Notes under the pieces: model-generated
Seen by the model: the letters and a program-made list of their open reading frames with translations, nothing else
Told to the model about the DNA's origin: nothing
The model's database searches: none
Shown: positions 4,968 to 10,389 of the stretch, piece by piece
Layout of the letters: every line of letters begins with the position of its first letter
Position numbering within the stretch: position 1 is the stretch's first letter
Position numbers and translations under genes: made by a program
From: a virus
Length of the DNA stretch: 22,081 nt
Reading direction: 5' to 3' (one strand)
IMG/VR virus record: IMGVR_UViG_3300034062_004841
Location: 1 to 22,081 of that record

Positions 4968-5161
4968 GACGGCAACGATTTTCTGGCGCTTATTAAGGGC
5001 GAAGGGACGGAGCCGCCAAAGCCCCGTCCCCTCTGAATCCGTGTTCGCACCACGGAGAGCCAAGCTCTTACGCAATGTAGGACAAAGGCGCTCCCAAAGC
5101 AAATACGGGTTTTAGGCCCTTATGCTGCTACGGCAGCCGCACGTCGGGAGGAACCCGAAAC

Positions 5162-5243
5162 GCGAGGCCAGAAGCCTACCAAATGAGGGGGGAGAACCCC
5201 ACAAGGCCGCTCGGTGATTTGTGCCGCTGAGTGATGGCCTCGC
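5162..5243. other. 82-base domain closed by a perfect 8-bp stem (possible structured RNA)
   Basis: GCGAGGCC (5162-5169) and GGCCTCGC (5236-5243) are perfectly complementary. Inside are GGGG-AGAA-CCCC (5189-5200) and an imperfect CTCGG/CCGCTGAG arm. The length is tRNA-like but there is no T-arm or D-arm signature on either strand. Function unknown. Confidence 0.35.
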
Positions 5244-5361
5244 CGTTGCGAGAGATTGGCTTACAAAGTGGTGGAAGCGTAACCAGCCCGCCTGTTCGTC
5301 AGGCAAGCCGCACAAATATGTTTGAAAACGCGTCGAGACTTCAAGGAATCGAGAGGTTTTT

Positions 5362-5395
5362 AGCATGGTCTGCTCTTTGCAGGGCAGATTATGCT
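5362..5395 (+). promoter_or_regulatory. 12-bp hairpin in the leader of the zinc-ribbon gene
   Basis: AGCATGGTCTGC (5362-5373) pairs with GCAGATTATGCT (5384-5395), with two G-T pairs in the middle and a 10-base loop. GAGAG (5351-5355) and CTCTC (5396-5400) extend it across a T-rich bulge. The top can also form CTGC-TCTTT-GCAG, so two folds compete. It ends 41 bases before the ATG at 5437 and could control its translation or mRNA stability. Confidence 0.4.
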
Positions 5396-5436
5396 CTCTC
5401 CACATCAGGTGCTTAAGGAATAGGGAGTTAGGTAGG

Positions 5437-5706
5437 ATGCTAAGGTGCGAAGAATGCAAAGAGCCTAGAAGCAAATGGAGCGCGAGGCTTTGCCGGAGTT
5501 GCTACTTAGGAGTTGGGCTTACCGGGACAGAGAAAGAGGCAACCCAAAAATGGCTTCGCTCCGATCAAATCCCGATTGATGAGCCTACGAAAGAATATTT
5601 TGTCGCGGAGGCTGAAAAACGCGGCCTGACATTCACCGAGATATTATCGGCTCTTTTGCTAACCATAGCCGATGACAAAATGGCCGCTGCGATTTTGGAC
5701 GACTAG
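5437..5706 (+). CDS. Small zinc-ribbon protein with RHH-like C-terminus
   Basis: This 89-residue protein starts at ATG 5437 (GGGAG about 11 bases upstream, with a closer TAGG). Four cysteines (C4, C7, C19, C22) form a CxxC-x11-CxxC zinc ribbon. The second half, IPIDEPTKEYF followed by AEAEKRGLTFTEILSALLLT, has the strand-helix-turn-helix pattern of ribbon-helix-helix or related small DNA-binding proteins. Both features suggest a nucleic-acid-binding regulator. An upstream in-frame ATG at 5365 lies inside the leader hairpin and would add 24 unsupported residues. It is the first gene after the structured non-coding region and starts the second rightward group of small genes. Confidence 0.65.
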   Translation: MLRCEECKEPRSKWSARLCRSCYLGVGLTGTEKEATQKWLRSDQIPIDEPTKEYFVAEAEKRGLTFTEILSALLLTIADDKMAAAILDD

Positions 5707-5784
5707 CAACATCACAACGCAAACAGCTTTTGAGGAGCTTGGCCATCACCTAACCCCAATGTTTTTTAAGGGGAGGGTGGAGAC

Positions 5785-6057
5785 TTGAAAATAATGGTTG
5801 ACCACGGACGCGGAGGGTGTAGGTTGACCATACCAACAAGGGAGATGGTCATGGGCCTGAAACGCTTTTCCGCAGACATCAAGTTTTTGACCGACAGCGG
5901 TTATTCGTCGGAAACTAAGTTCCGCAACGTGCGCGGCGAGACTGGCGAGGAAGTCCTTTTGGACGCTGCCCGCGAGATTCACACTATTGCCGCGCGGTCT
6001 GGCGATGCGGCCTTGATGGCCCAGCTTGCTGAGATTTTTGCCGAGCAAACGCTTTGA
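5785..6057 (+). CDS. Hypothetical phage protein (probable TTG start)
   Basis: The frame from TTG 5785 gives 90 residues (MKIMVDHGRGGCRLTIPTRE, then MGLKRFSADIKFLTDSGYSS and a helical C-terminus). I prefer this start because the leader TTTTAAGGGGAG, then GAGACTTGA, matches the leader of the TTG-started DnaA-like gene (1913-1931). ATG 5851, six bases after AAGGGAG, is a good alternative giving 68 residues. If that is right, 5785-5850 is leader and contains two GGTTGACCA repeats. The protein has no recognised domain. Its stop overlaps the next start (TTGA at 6054-6057). Confidence 0.6.
   Translation: MKIMVDHGRGGCRLTIPTREMVMGLKRFSADIKFLTDSGYSSETKFRNVRGETGEEVLLDAAREIHTIAARSGDAALMAQLAEIFAEQTL
5796..5830. 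promoter_or_regulatory. Two direct copies of GGTTGACCA (operator candidate)
   Basis: GGTTGACCA occurs at 5796-5804 and 5822-5830, 26 bases apart. The core TGGTTGACCA of the first copy is itself a near-perfect palindrome (TGGT-TG-ACCA). The spacing of about two and a half helical turns would put two bound proteins on opposite faces of the DNA, so cooperative binding is uncertain. The sites also lie within a possible coding sequence. Confidence 0.3.
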
Positions 6058-6218
6058 ACAAACGACCACCAATCATCGCCGTGCGGCCCCGCAAAGGGTC
6101 TGTTTTGGAGGCCCAACAAAAGGCCCTTAACAACGACATGGCAGACATCATTCACTCGTGGGCCGAGACATTCTCGCTCATGACAAAAGCATCAGAACAA
6201 GAGGGAGAAGACCAATGA
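6054..6218 (+). CDS. Hypothetical small phage protein (TTG start)
   Basis: This 54-residue frame begins at TTG 6054 (MNKRPPIIAVRPRKGSVLEA) and ends at 6218. Both ends overlap neighbours (TTGA with the previous stop, ATGA with the next start), which is the best evidence that it is translated. It has a basic, proline-rich N-terminus and a helical acidic C-terminus (MADIIHSWAETFSLM). No family is recognised. It belongs to the chain of tiny genes from 5785 to 7594, whose size, overlap and lack of known domains resemble phage accessory (host-takeover or anti-defence) loci. Confidence 0.6.
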   Translation: MNKRPPIIAVRPRKGSVLEAQQKALNNDMADIIHSWAETFSLMTKASEQEGEDQ

Positions 6219-6412
6219 TTGACCGAGCAACACATACCGATCACCGCCGCCACGCCGCGATGATGACCGATCATGGTTCATCGCGTGGCTGGGACTTCCG
6301 CCCCTCCGACGAGCCTCCGATGTGGCTTCGCGCCGTGGCCGAGGTGCTGCGTCCGCGCAGTCTCATCATCTTGGCTGCAATGGCCGGGGTTATAGCGTTG
6401 TGGTGGTTCTGA
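6215..6412 (+). CDS. Small protein with one C-terminal membrane segment
   Basis: This 65-residue protein starts at ATG 6215, supported by GAGGGAG just upstream and by the ATGA overlap. An upstream in-frame ATG at 6158 lies inside the previous gene and is unlikely. The N-terminal 45 residues are polar and rich in His and Arg (HTDHRRHAAMMTDH). Residues 49-65 (SLIILAAMAGVIALWWF) form a single membrane segment that ends at the last residue, as in tail-anchored proteins. The function is unknown; a small tail-anchored phage protein could act on the host inner membrane. The stop overlaps the next start by one base (TGATG). Confidence 0.6.
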   Translation: MIDRATHTDHRRHAAMMTDHGSSRGWDFRPSDEPPMWLRAVAEVLRPRSLIILAAMAGVIALWWF

Positions 6413-6738
6413 TGGGGGCGCACACGAAAGGGCCTTGGGAGTTCGGTCCGGGCTACGAGCCGGGCGACACCACGTTTGATCTGTTCGCTCCCGGCGGCAA
6501 GCAAGTCATCGCACGGGCCAGCTACGAGAATATGTGGTTGTCCGCCTATGACGCCGCGACCGATGCCGCGAATGCCCGCCTTATCGCCTCCGCTCCTGAT
6601 CTTTTGGAGGCTCTGCGCCAAACAACGGCACAGATTTCCGTCTGGCGCTCGATCAACGGCGACATGGTTGGCGCGCTTGCTGACCTTGAAAACAACGCCC
6701 GCGCCGCTATCCGAAAAGCCACAGGAGAAGCATCATGA
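6412..6738 (+). CDS. Hypothetical phage protein with ANARLIASAPDLLEAL motif
   Basis: This 108-residue protein starts at ATG 6412 (TGATG with the previous gene). The N-terminus has the TKGPWEF...GP pattern, and residues about 47-62 have ANARLIASAPDLLEAL, a pairing I recognise from many short uncharacterised proteins of temperate and lytic phages. The C-terminal helix ends NARAAIRKATGE, also typical of the group. No biochemical function is established for it to my knowledge. It is coupled to the next gene by an ATGA overlap (6735-6738). Family membership is likely; a role is not known. Confidence 0.7.
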   Translation: MGAHTKGPWEFGPGYEPGDTTFDLFAPGGKQVIARASYENMWLSAYDAATDAANARLIASAPDLLEALRQTTAQISVWRSINGDMVGALADLENNARAAIRKATGEAS

Positions 6739-7073
6739 CCCCCGACGAACTCCCCGCTGATATGGAGGGGCGGCTGGCTGGAGACCTAGCCGCACGAACT
6801 AAAGCGGGGCTTTCGACCGTAGTGGTGTCTATTCCCGACCTCCGCGCCCTCCTGAAAGCATGCCAAGAGCAGCGCCGGGCTTTGGAGCTTGCGCTGGACT
6901 ACCTTGTCGAAATGGAGCCGGGCGACAGCCGGGCTATCTCGAATGAATTCGTCGCCATGTTGGGTGTGTTTCTCGGCGTTGAACCCAACACCCCCGGCGA
7001 AGATATGGCGATCATCGAAAAGGCTCTTGAAGCTCGACGCGCCCGAGCCGCCCTTACAGGAGAAGACGTATGA
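6735..7073 (+). CDS. Hypothetical helical phage protein
   Basis: This 112-residue protein begins MTPDELPADMEGRLAGDLAA. It is mostly helical with a central segment LRALLKACQEQRRALELALD and an acidic C-terminal half. It has no membrane segment or metal site. Start and stop both overlap neighbours by four bases (ATGA), and AGGAGA lies just upstream of each start, so the frame is well supported. I recognise no family. It is part of the tiny-gene chain and presumably co-expressed with it. Confidence 0.65.
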   Translation: MTPDELPADMEGRLAGDLAARTKAGLSTVVVSIPDLRALLKACQEQRRALELALDYLVEMEPGDSRAISNEFVAMLGVFLGVEPNTPGEDMAIIEKALEARRARAALTGEDV

Positions 7074-7324
7074 GCAAAGATCGAGGCTTTGAACTGTTTA
7101 TCGGCGGCTGCATGGACGGCCATCGAAAACGTATCCCGCACGGCCACAGAGCGACATTCTCGCACATTGAAGACGGTCAGCCGGTGGAACGCGTCGCGTA
7201 TCGGCGGGAGCGTTTCAGCACCGGACCGGACACAAGCGTTTTTCTCTGGCTTGAAGTCGGCATGACTCCTCACGAAGCGGTGGCCGCGCTAGTGCAACGA
7301 TACCCGCAAGGAGAAGACACATGA
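7070..7324 (+). CDS. Hypothetical small phage protein
   Basis: This 84-residue protein begins MSKDRGFELFIGGCMDGHRK. The first half is beta-like and rich in His, Arg and Gly; a YRRERFS segment follows in the middle; and the C-terminus is a short helix (GMTPHEAVAALVQRY). The pattern of a GG...DG turn followed by a TFSHIEDG strand suggests a small compact alpha-beta fold, but I cannot name it. The ATGA overlap with the upstream gene and an AGGAGAAGAC ribosome site support the start at 7070. It is coupled to the next gene at 7321. Confidence 0.65.
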   Translation: MSKDRGFELFIGGCMDGHRKRIPHGHRATFSHIEDGQPVERVAYRRERFSTGPDTSVFLWLEVGMTPHEAVAALVQRYPQGEDT

Positions 7325-7518
7325 CAGCGCCCGGCGAGGTCACCACCCCGCTTCTCGTCCTCGAACAAGGCGAGACCTACACCGTTGACGAAGACGGGGC
7401 AGTAGTCATTACGGGAGAGCATACCCACTCTGACATTCTGCGATACGTCGTGTCCGATATAGGGAGTGATGCAAGGTCGCTTCTAGAGGATATTCTTACA
7501 GGAGAAAACCATGACTGA
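7321..7518 (+). CDS. Hypothetical acidic small protein
   Basis: This 65-residue acidic protein begins MTAPGEVTTPLLVLEQGETY, with alternating beta-like segments (YTVDEDGAVVITGEH) followed by a helix (DARSLLEDILTGE). It overlaps the previous gene by four bases and the next start by eight (7511-7518). No family is recognised. Its strong negative charge and small size would allow a DNA-mimic or inhibitor role, but this is speculation from composition. Confidence 0.6.
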   Translation: MTAPGEVTTPLLVLEQGETYTVDEDGAVVITGEHTHSDILRYVVSDIGSDARSLLEDILTGENHD

Positions 7519-7594
7519 CTTGCTTCTAGCCGGGTTTTTTATCGCCGTGGCCGCGTTCTGTCAGTTGTGGCTTTGGGCAGATCGGAAGCGTTAA
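7511..7594 (+). CDS. 27-residue membrane peptide
   Basis: ATG 7511 follows AGGAGAAAACC and opens a 27-residue frame, MTDLLLAGFFIAVAAFCQLW and then LWADRKR, ending TAA at 7592-7594. Residues 3-22 form one membrane segment followed by a positively charged end, the usual orientation of a small inner-membrane peptide. It overlaps the upstream gene by eight bases and is the last rightward gene before the convergent late genes. It may be a small holin-like or membrane-stress peptide, or an inhibitor of a membrane enzyme; I cannot tell which. Confidence 0.55.
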   Translation: MTDLLLAGFFIAVAAFCQLWLWADRKR

Positions 7595-7600
7595 AGCCGT

Positions 7601-7780
7601 CTAGCGTAGCTCAATGTCGGCATCATCAAGTGTGCCGGGGTCTGGGCGCAAGTCCGTAACGGAACGCGGGAAGGGTCTGCCAATGTGCGCGGCCCATCTT
7701 GCTCGCTTTGCCGACGCCTTGCGATTAAGAGCGCGGGCGGCTGCGATGCCTAGCAGGAGAGAGAATGGCTCAAGGCGCAT
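7601..7780 (-). CDS. Hypothetical small protein, last gene of the late transcript
   Basis: On the minus strand an ATG at 7780, inside the last codons of the phosphoesterase gene, opens a 59-residue frame to TAG at 7603-7601. It begins MRLEPFSLLLGIAAARALNR, continues with a basic segment (KASAKRARWAAHIG), and ends with an acidic tail (LRPDPGTLDDADIELR). The N-terminal hydrophobic stretch (residues 5-17) could be a signal or short membrane anchor. The 11-base overlap with the upstream gene allows coupling, but the ribosome site is weak (AAGG). The frame fills an otherwise empty gap and ends six bases from the convergent gene, which fits the compact layout. A plus-strand frame in the same place has no ribosome site. 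Confidence 0.5.
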   Translation of the reverse strand: MRLEPFSLLLGIAAARALNRKASAKRARWAAHIGRPFPRSVTDLRPDPGTLDDADIELR

Positions 7781-8840
7781 CCGGCGCGGCCTTTTTGCCG
7801 TATCTATGCTCTAGCAGAGACATCTCCTCGAAACACCAGCTTCGCACGAAGCCACCCCATATCTTTGCCAGACAAACGCCCGAGCGCCACGTTCCGCCGC
7901 CCTTGTTCGCAAAGCCCTCAATGAAGCCGTTAGGCAGGGCTGTGGCGGCTGAATAGACGGTCGGGGTGCGGAATGGCCCGGACTTATGTTCCGTTATCTG
8001 GGTGGCCCTGTGGTCGTCGCCGTGGATGGTGTCGCACATTGCCTTATTGGCGTGTTGCCCTTGGGCTAGAGGCTTGCCGCGTCCATTGAACGGAATGTGC
8101 GTGAACCCCACCCCGTCGATAAAGCGATATTCGCCATACATTGACGTTCGCCAGCCCCATTGCAGGAAGGCTTCTTCGACCATGTGCGCGTGGGAAATGC
8201 CGTCCGGGTGAAGGTTGTCGTATCGCCAAGCGCGATGTTCGTGATTACCGAGCGTGATTAGCTTGCGCGGCTTAAGCGCCCCAAGCCCGCGCTGGAACTC
8301 TTTCTGCGATGCGTGAAAGCTGGCCAGTTCCTGCTCAAACGTCGGCTTTGAAAAGCCCTCAAACGTCGCCCGGTCATTGAACGACGAAAAGCAATCCATC
8401 GTCATCCAGTCGCCAACGGACACAACCCAATCGACGTTATGTTCCGCCGCAAACCGGCCTAGCCAATAGAACCGCTCCTTGTTAGGAAGGTGCGGGCTAT
8501 CGTGCGCGTCTCCGATGACGCAAACCACGATAGGGTCGCCCTCTGGTATCGGCTCTTTAATGTGGTCCTGCGAGACCATCGCCGGGGCGCCGGGCGAGTG
8601 ATGCTGATACTGGCGGGGCCGGTAAAGCGTGTCATCCGGCTGAAGCCCAAAATGAAGTTTCGCCGCCGCAATCCGTCCGTTCATCGTTCCGCGTGAGATG
8701 CCCCAAGCATCAGCGGCAACCGCGATAGCGCCTTGGCCAGCCCCGACCATGCCAACAGGACGGAAGCCCTCCCTTAGCTTTGCCTCAACGCGCTCGACTG
8801 TCTCAAGGGCTAGCTCACGGGAAAGGGAAGGCTGGGCCAT
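7770..8840 (-). CDS. Metallophosphoesterase (calcineurin-like) with N-terminal HTH domain
   Basis: This 356-residue protein has an N-terminal helix-turn-helix at about residues 10-62 (GAIAVAADAWGISRGTMNGR as the recognition part). It is followed by a phosphoesterase domain with motif I GDAHD (Asp111, His113), motif II VGDW (Asp144), motif III GNHEHR (198-203), a later THIPFNG (His248) and GDDH (His277 region). These are the two-metal ligands of the calcineurin-like superfamily, which hydrolyses phosphoesters in nucleotides, nucleic acids or proteins. Combination with an HTH suggests action on DNA. It starts at ATG 8840, seven bases after the Rz1 stop, so it is transcribed with the lysis genes. 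HTH-phosphoesterase proteins of this type are found in other phages but the substrate is not known. Confidence 0.85.
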   Translation of the reverse strand: MAQPSLSRELALETVERVEAKLREGFRPVGMVGAGQGAIAVAADAWGISRGTMNGRIAAAKLHFGLQPDDTLYRPRQYQHHSPGAPAMVSQDHIKEPIPEGDPIVVCVIGDAHDSPHLPNKERFYWLGRFAAEHNVDWVVSVGDWMTMDCFSSFNDRATFEGFSKPTFEQELASFHASQKEFQRGLGALKPRKLITLGNHEHRAWRYDNLHPDGISHAHMVEEAFLQWGWRTSMYGEYRFIDGVGFTHIPFNGRGKPLAQGQHANKAMCDTIHGDDHRATQITEHKSGPFRTPTVYSAATALPNGFIEGFANKGGGTWRSGVCLAKIWGGFVRSWCFEEMSLLEHRYGKKAAPDAP

Positions 8841-8846
8841 GTCAGA

Positions 8847-9146
8847 TCACCAAAAGCGCCAGAACGGGCGGGGAGGGGTCGCCAAGGCGCGAGACTGAGC
8901 GTCGAAGGCTTGGACCGCCAAATCCCTGCGACCGTCACACACGGCCAGCATTAAGCCCCTAGCGTTGAAGGTAACTTCTATGTCACCAATGGTGGGGCTA
9001 TCGGGCAGGGTCGGTAACTGGCACGGCGTCCGCGCCGCTTCCGGCAGGGTCAGGATTGGCGCAGATGGTCGGGGCGACGATGCACAGCCGGTGATCAGCA
9101 GCCCGAATACGAGCCACGCGATCAGGGTCAAGGGGCGTTTCAGCAT
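8847..9146 (-). CDS. Rz1-like outer-membrane spanin lipoprotein
   Basis: This 99-residue protein has a short basic start (MLKRP), a hydrophobic segment and the lipobox LITGC, with Cys21 as the lipidated residue. The mature part opens with a Ser/Pro-rich linker (ASSPRPSAP), as in Rz1 proteins, and has two further cysteines (CQLP, VCDG). Rz1 anchors in the outer membrane and joins Rz across the periplasm to fuse the membranes in the last step of lysis. The first 149 bases overlap the end of the Rz gene in the +1 frame, the overlapping arrangement typical of Rz/Rz1 pairs. The mature length (79) is larger than lambda Rz1 but in range for alphaproteobacterial phages. Confidence 0.85.
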   Translation of the reverse strand: MLKRPLTLIAWLVFGLLITGCASSPRPSAPILTLPEAARTPCQLPTLPDSPTIGDIEVTFNARGLMLAVCDGRRDLAVQAFDAQSRALATPPRPFWRFW

Positions 9147-9438
9147 CAGGTGCCGTCCTCGCTTCGGTTTCAGATTGACGAGCGAGGTCGCGGATTACAA
9201 CCTCCCGCGTGTGAAAGGTTTGTGTCGCCGCTGCTATTTCAGCGTTGCCGACCGCCTCGCGCTCTAACACCGAGACCTCGCCTTCCAGCCGGTCAATCTT
9301 GCGGGCATCAATGCCGAACGGGTCGAACTTGAGGCCGAGGAAGCTAGGACGGGCCAGACCGGCGAGACCGAACAGCACCACCGCAACCGCTGCAATGACA
9401 AGCCATCCGGTCGGGGTGATGATGCGGAGATAACGCAT
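8998..9438 (-). CDS. Rz-like inner-membrane spanin
   Basis: This 146-residue protein has an N-terminal membrane anchor at about residues 10-29 (GWLVIAAVAVVLFGLAGLA), then a predicted coiled coil in the periplasm (ARKIDRLEGEVSVLEREAVG to about residue 95) and a Pro/Asp-rich end. This is the Rz layout: the C-terminus meets Rz1 to span the cell wall space. The start ATG at 9438 overlaps the stop of the endopeptidase gene by one base (TAATG), and the 3' part overlaps Rz1. Function in lysis is inferred from topology and context because Rz sequences diverge too much for direct recognition. Confidence 0.82.
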   Translation of the reverse strand: MRYLRIITPTGWLVIAAVAVVLFGLAGLARPSFLGLKFDPFGIDARKIDRLEGEVSVLEREAVGNAEIAAATQTFHTREVVIRDLARQSETEARTAPDAETPLDPDRVARIRAADHRLCIVAPTICANPDPAGSGADAVPVTDPAR

Positions 9439-9863
9439 TAACGATGAAGCTCAAAGTGAGGGCTGTCAGTCTCGCCTTTTTCGCGCGGTTTGCCGTCACG
9501 GTCCCAGTCGGCTCCCCATCTAATAGGAATGCCAAGCTCTTGCGATGCCGCGAACATCGCCTTGCTAACCACATTTAGCTTGGCATGAGACCAATCGACT
9601 GGGAAAGGAACCAGATCGACAGCGTGTCCGAACCCCGTTTTTGGATTGAGGAAGTGATTGCTATTCAGCGTCCATGTTACTTTAGGGCCAGGCTTAGTGC
9701 GGCCTTGAGCGTAAAGGTCCCTTTGACGCGCTGGCGTCCTAACGCCCTCCAAAACCATAAAATCTTGAGCGGTTAGCTCAATGGCCCGTTGAACCACCTT
9801 AACCAAATCAGGATGAACGCCTTGCAAGCGGGCGCGGGATTGAGGGCCTAGAACATACGTCAT
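9438..9863 (-). CDS. M15 family endolysin (L-alanyl-D-glutamate or D-Ala-D-Ala peptidase)
   Basis: This 141-residue enzyme starts at ATG 9863, one base overlapped with the holin stop (TGATG) and preceded by AAGGGAG; a longer frame to 9890 has no such support. The fold is marked by HPDLVKVVQRA, the EGVRTPARQRDLYAQG helix, and zinc ligands His70 (SNH), Asp83 (AVDL) and His136 (SPHFELH), with WGADWD before the last. This is the VanY/T5 endolysin (M15) family, which cuts the peptide cross-bridges of peptidoglycan. Between SNH and GHAVD there is an extra loop (FLNPKTGF), longer than in the basic SxHxxGxAxD form. It lacks a signal peptide, so it needs the upstream holin for export. Confidence 0.9.
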   Translation of the reverse strand: MTYVLGPQSRARLQGVHPDLVKVVQRAIELTAQDFMVLEGVRTPARQRDLYAQGRTKPGPKVTWTLNSNHFLNPKTGFGHAVDLVPFPVDWSHAKLNVVSKAMFAASQELGIPIRWGADWDRDGKPREKGETDSPHFELHR

Positions 9864-10099
9864 CACGCCACTCCCTTGAGTTTTTCCCATGACTTAAGGC
9901 CAAGCACCGCAGCCGCAAACGTCAGCCACACGGCAAGATAGCCCTCGTTCATAGGCTTGCCGATGGCGTGGCCTATAAACCCGGCATAGGCCGTGCCGAT
10001 GACAACCACCCAACCAGCCGTAGGGCGCCACAGACGGTCAAACGCCTGCCAAGCCCAGTGCTTGCGGATGGGGTGATCTGGCAGGGGAATGTCAGTCAC
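9863..10099 (-). CDS. Holin, GTA-type 3TM family-like
   Basis: This 78-residue protein has a polar N-terminus (DHPIRKHWAWQAFDRLWRPT) followed by two clear membrane segments, about 28-46 (GWVVVIGTAYAGFIGHAIG) and 54-70 (YLAVWLTFAAAVLGLKS), with an amphipathic first helix, and the ending SWEKLKGVA. The RPTAGW and GL-x-WEKLKGVA landmarks match holins of the gene-transfer-agent 3TM family common in alphaproteobacterial phages. It should form inner-membrane holes to let the M15 enzyme out. It overlaps the upstream TM/coiled-coil gene (ATGA) and the downstream endolysin gene (TGATG). Confidence 0.8.
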   Translation of the reverse strand: MTDIPLPDHPIRKHWAWQAFDRLWRPTAGWVVVIGTAYAGFIGHAIGKPMNEGYLAVWLTFAAAVLGLKSWEKLKGVA

Positions 10100-10389
10100 G
10101 CGGATGCCTTTCGGCGGGTTGGCAGCGGCAACAGGCGCTCAATCAAGTCCGTCAGATGCTTGATCTGCTCTTGCAACCGAATAACCTCGTCGCGCGTATT
10201 GTCGTGCGAGGCGTCTTTGGCCTGCAAGTTGGCGACAACAGCGGCGGTCGTGCCGATCTGCGCCGACACAGCCGCAACCTGATCGGTTGTCGCCTTGCCG
10301 TTGACGCGACCCTCAAGCCGCACCAGCCAAATGATGACGGCCACACCAGCGAGGCCGAGGGTGATGAGGTGTCCGGGTTCGAGAACCAT
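10096..10389 (-). CDS. Small membrane protein with coiled coil in the lysis cassette
   Basis: This 97-residue protein has one N-terminal membrane segment (residues about 8-24, LITLGLAGVAVIIWLVR). A polar helical region follows, with heptad-like residues at about 60-88 (NTRDEVIRLQEQIKHLTDLI), and a basic tail (PTRRKASA). This topology resembles DUF2730-like and other phage membrane accessory proteins often found next to holins; an antiholin or lysis regulator is possible. The start ATG at 10389 shares a base with the stop of the tailspike gene (TAATG), and its stop overlaps the holin start (ATGA). The exact role cannot be decided from sequence. Confidence 0.7.
   Translation of the reverse strand: MVLEPGHLITLGLAGVAVIIWLVRLEGRVNGKATTDQVAAVSAQIGTTAAVVANLQAKDASHDNTRDEVIRLQEQIKHLTDLIERLLPLPTRRKASA

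Larger units (their letters stand above)
4751..5436. other. 686-base region without a protein gene, rich in stable hairpins
   Basis: No reading frame here has a credible ribosome binding site, domain or neighbour overlap. The region does hold: a terminator (4837-4868), a tRNA relic (4873-4936), a second copy of the terminator hairpin (4939-4967), GGGACGG/CCGTCCC (5004-5030), TCCGTG/CACGGA with a 7-base loop (5038-5056), a GCTGC stem capped by a UNCG-type TACG loop (5124-5137), TCGGG/CCCGA (5144-5158), an 82-base domain closed by 8 bp (5162-5243), GCCTG/CAGGC (5290-5304) and a 12-bp hairpin (5362-5395). Four of about 17 GANTC sites of the window are here. It may be a structured RNA, a replication origin or a decayed tRNA cluster. 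Confidence 0.6.

Noticed and set aside
4496-5053. A 185-residue minus-strand open frame.
   Set aside because: It lies opposite the replication-like gene, the terminator and the tRNA relic, is rich in Arg and has no plausible start signal.
4984-5062. A possible second tRNA-like fold on the plus strand (TGGCGCT/AGAGCCA ends, T-arm-like TCCGTG-TTCGCAC-CACGGA).
   Set aside because: One acceptor mismatch, no D-arm, an anticodon-side hairpin of the wrong size, and a T-loop with C in place of the invariant A58. Kept only as hairpins of the non-coding region.
5112-5474. A 120-residue open frame on the minus strand in the non-coding region.
   Set aside because: It starts inside the zinc-ribbon gene, crosses the stable hairpins, has no ribosome site and a composition (Ser/Leu/Arg/His-rich) typical of a chance frame.
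7614-7814. A 66-residue plus-strand frame after the 27-residue membrane peptide.
   Set aside because: No ribosome site, Arg-rich shadow composition, and it crosses into the phosphoesterase gene; the minus-strand frame at 7601-7780 fits better.
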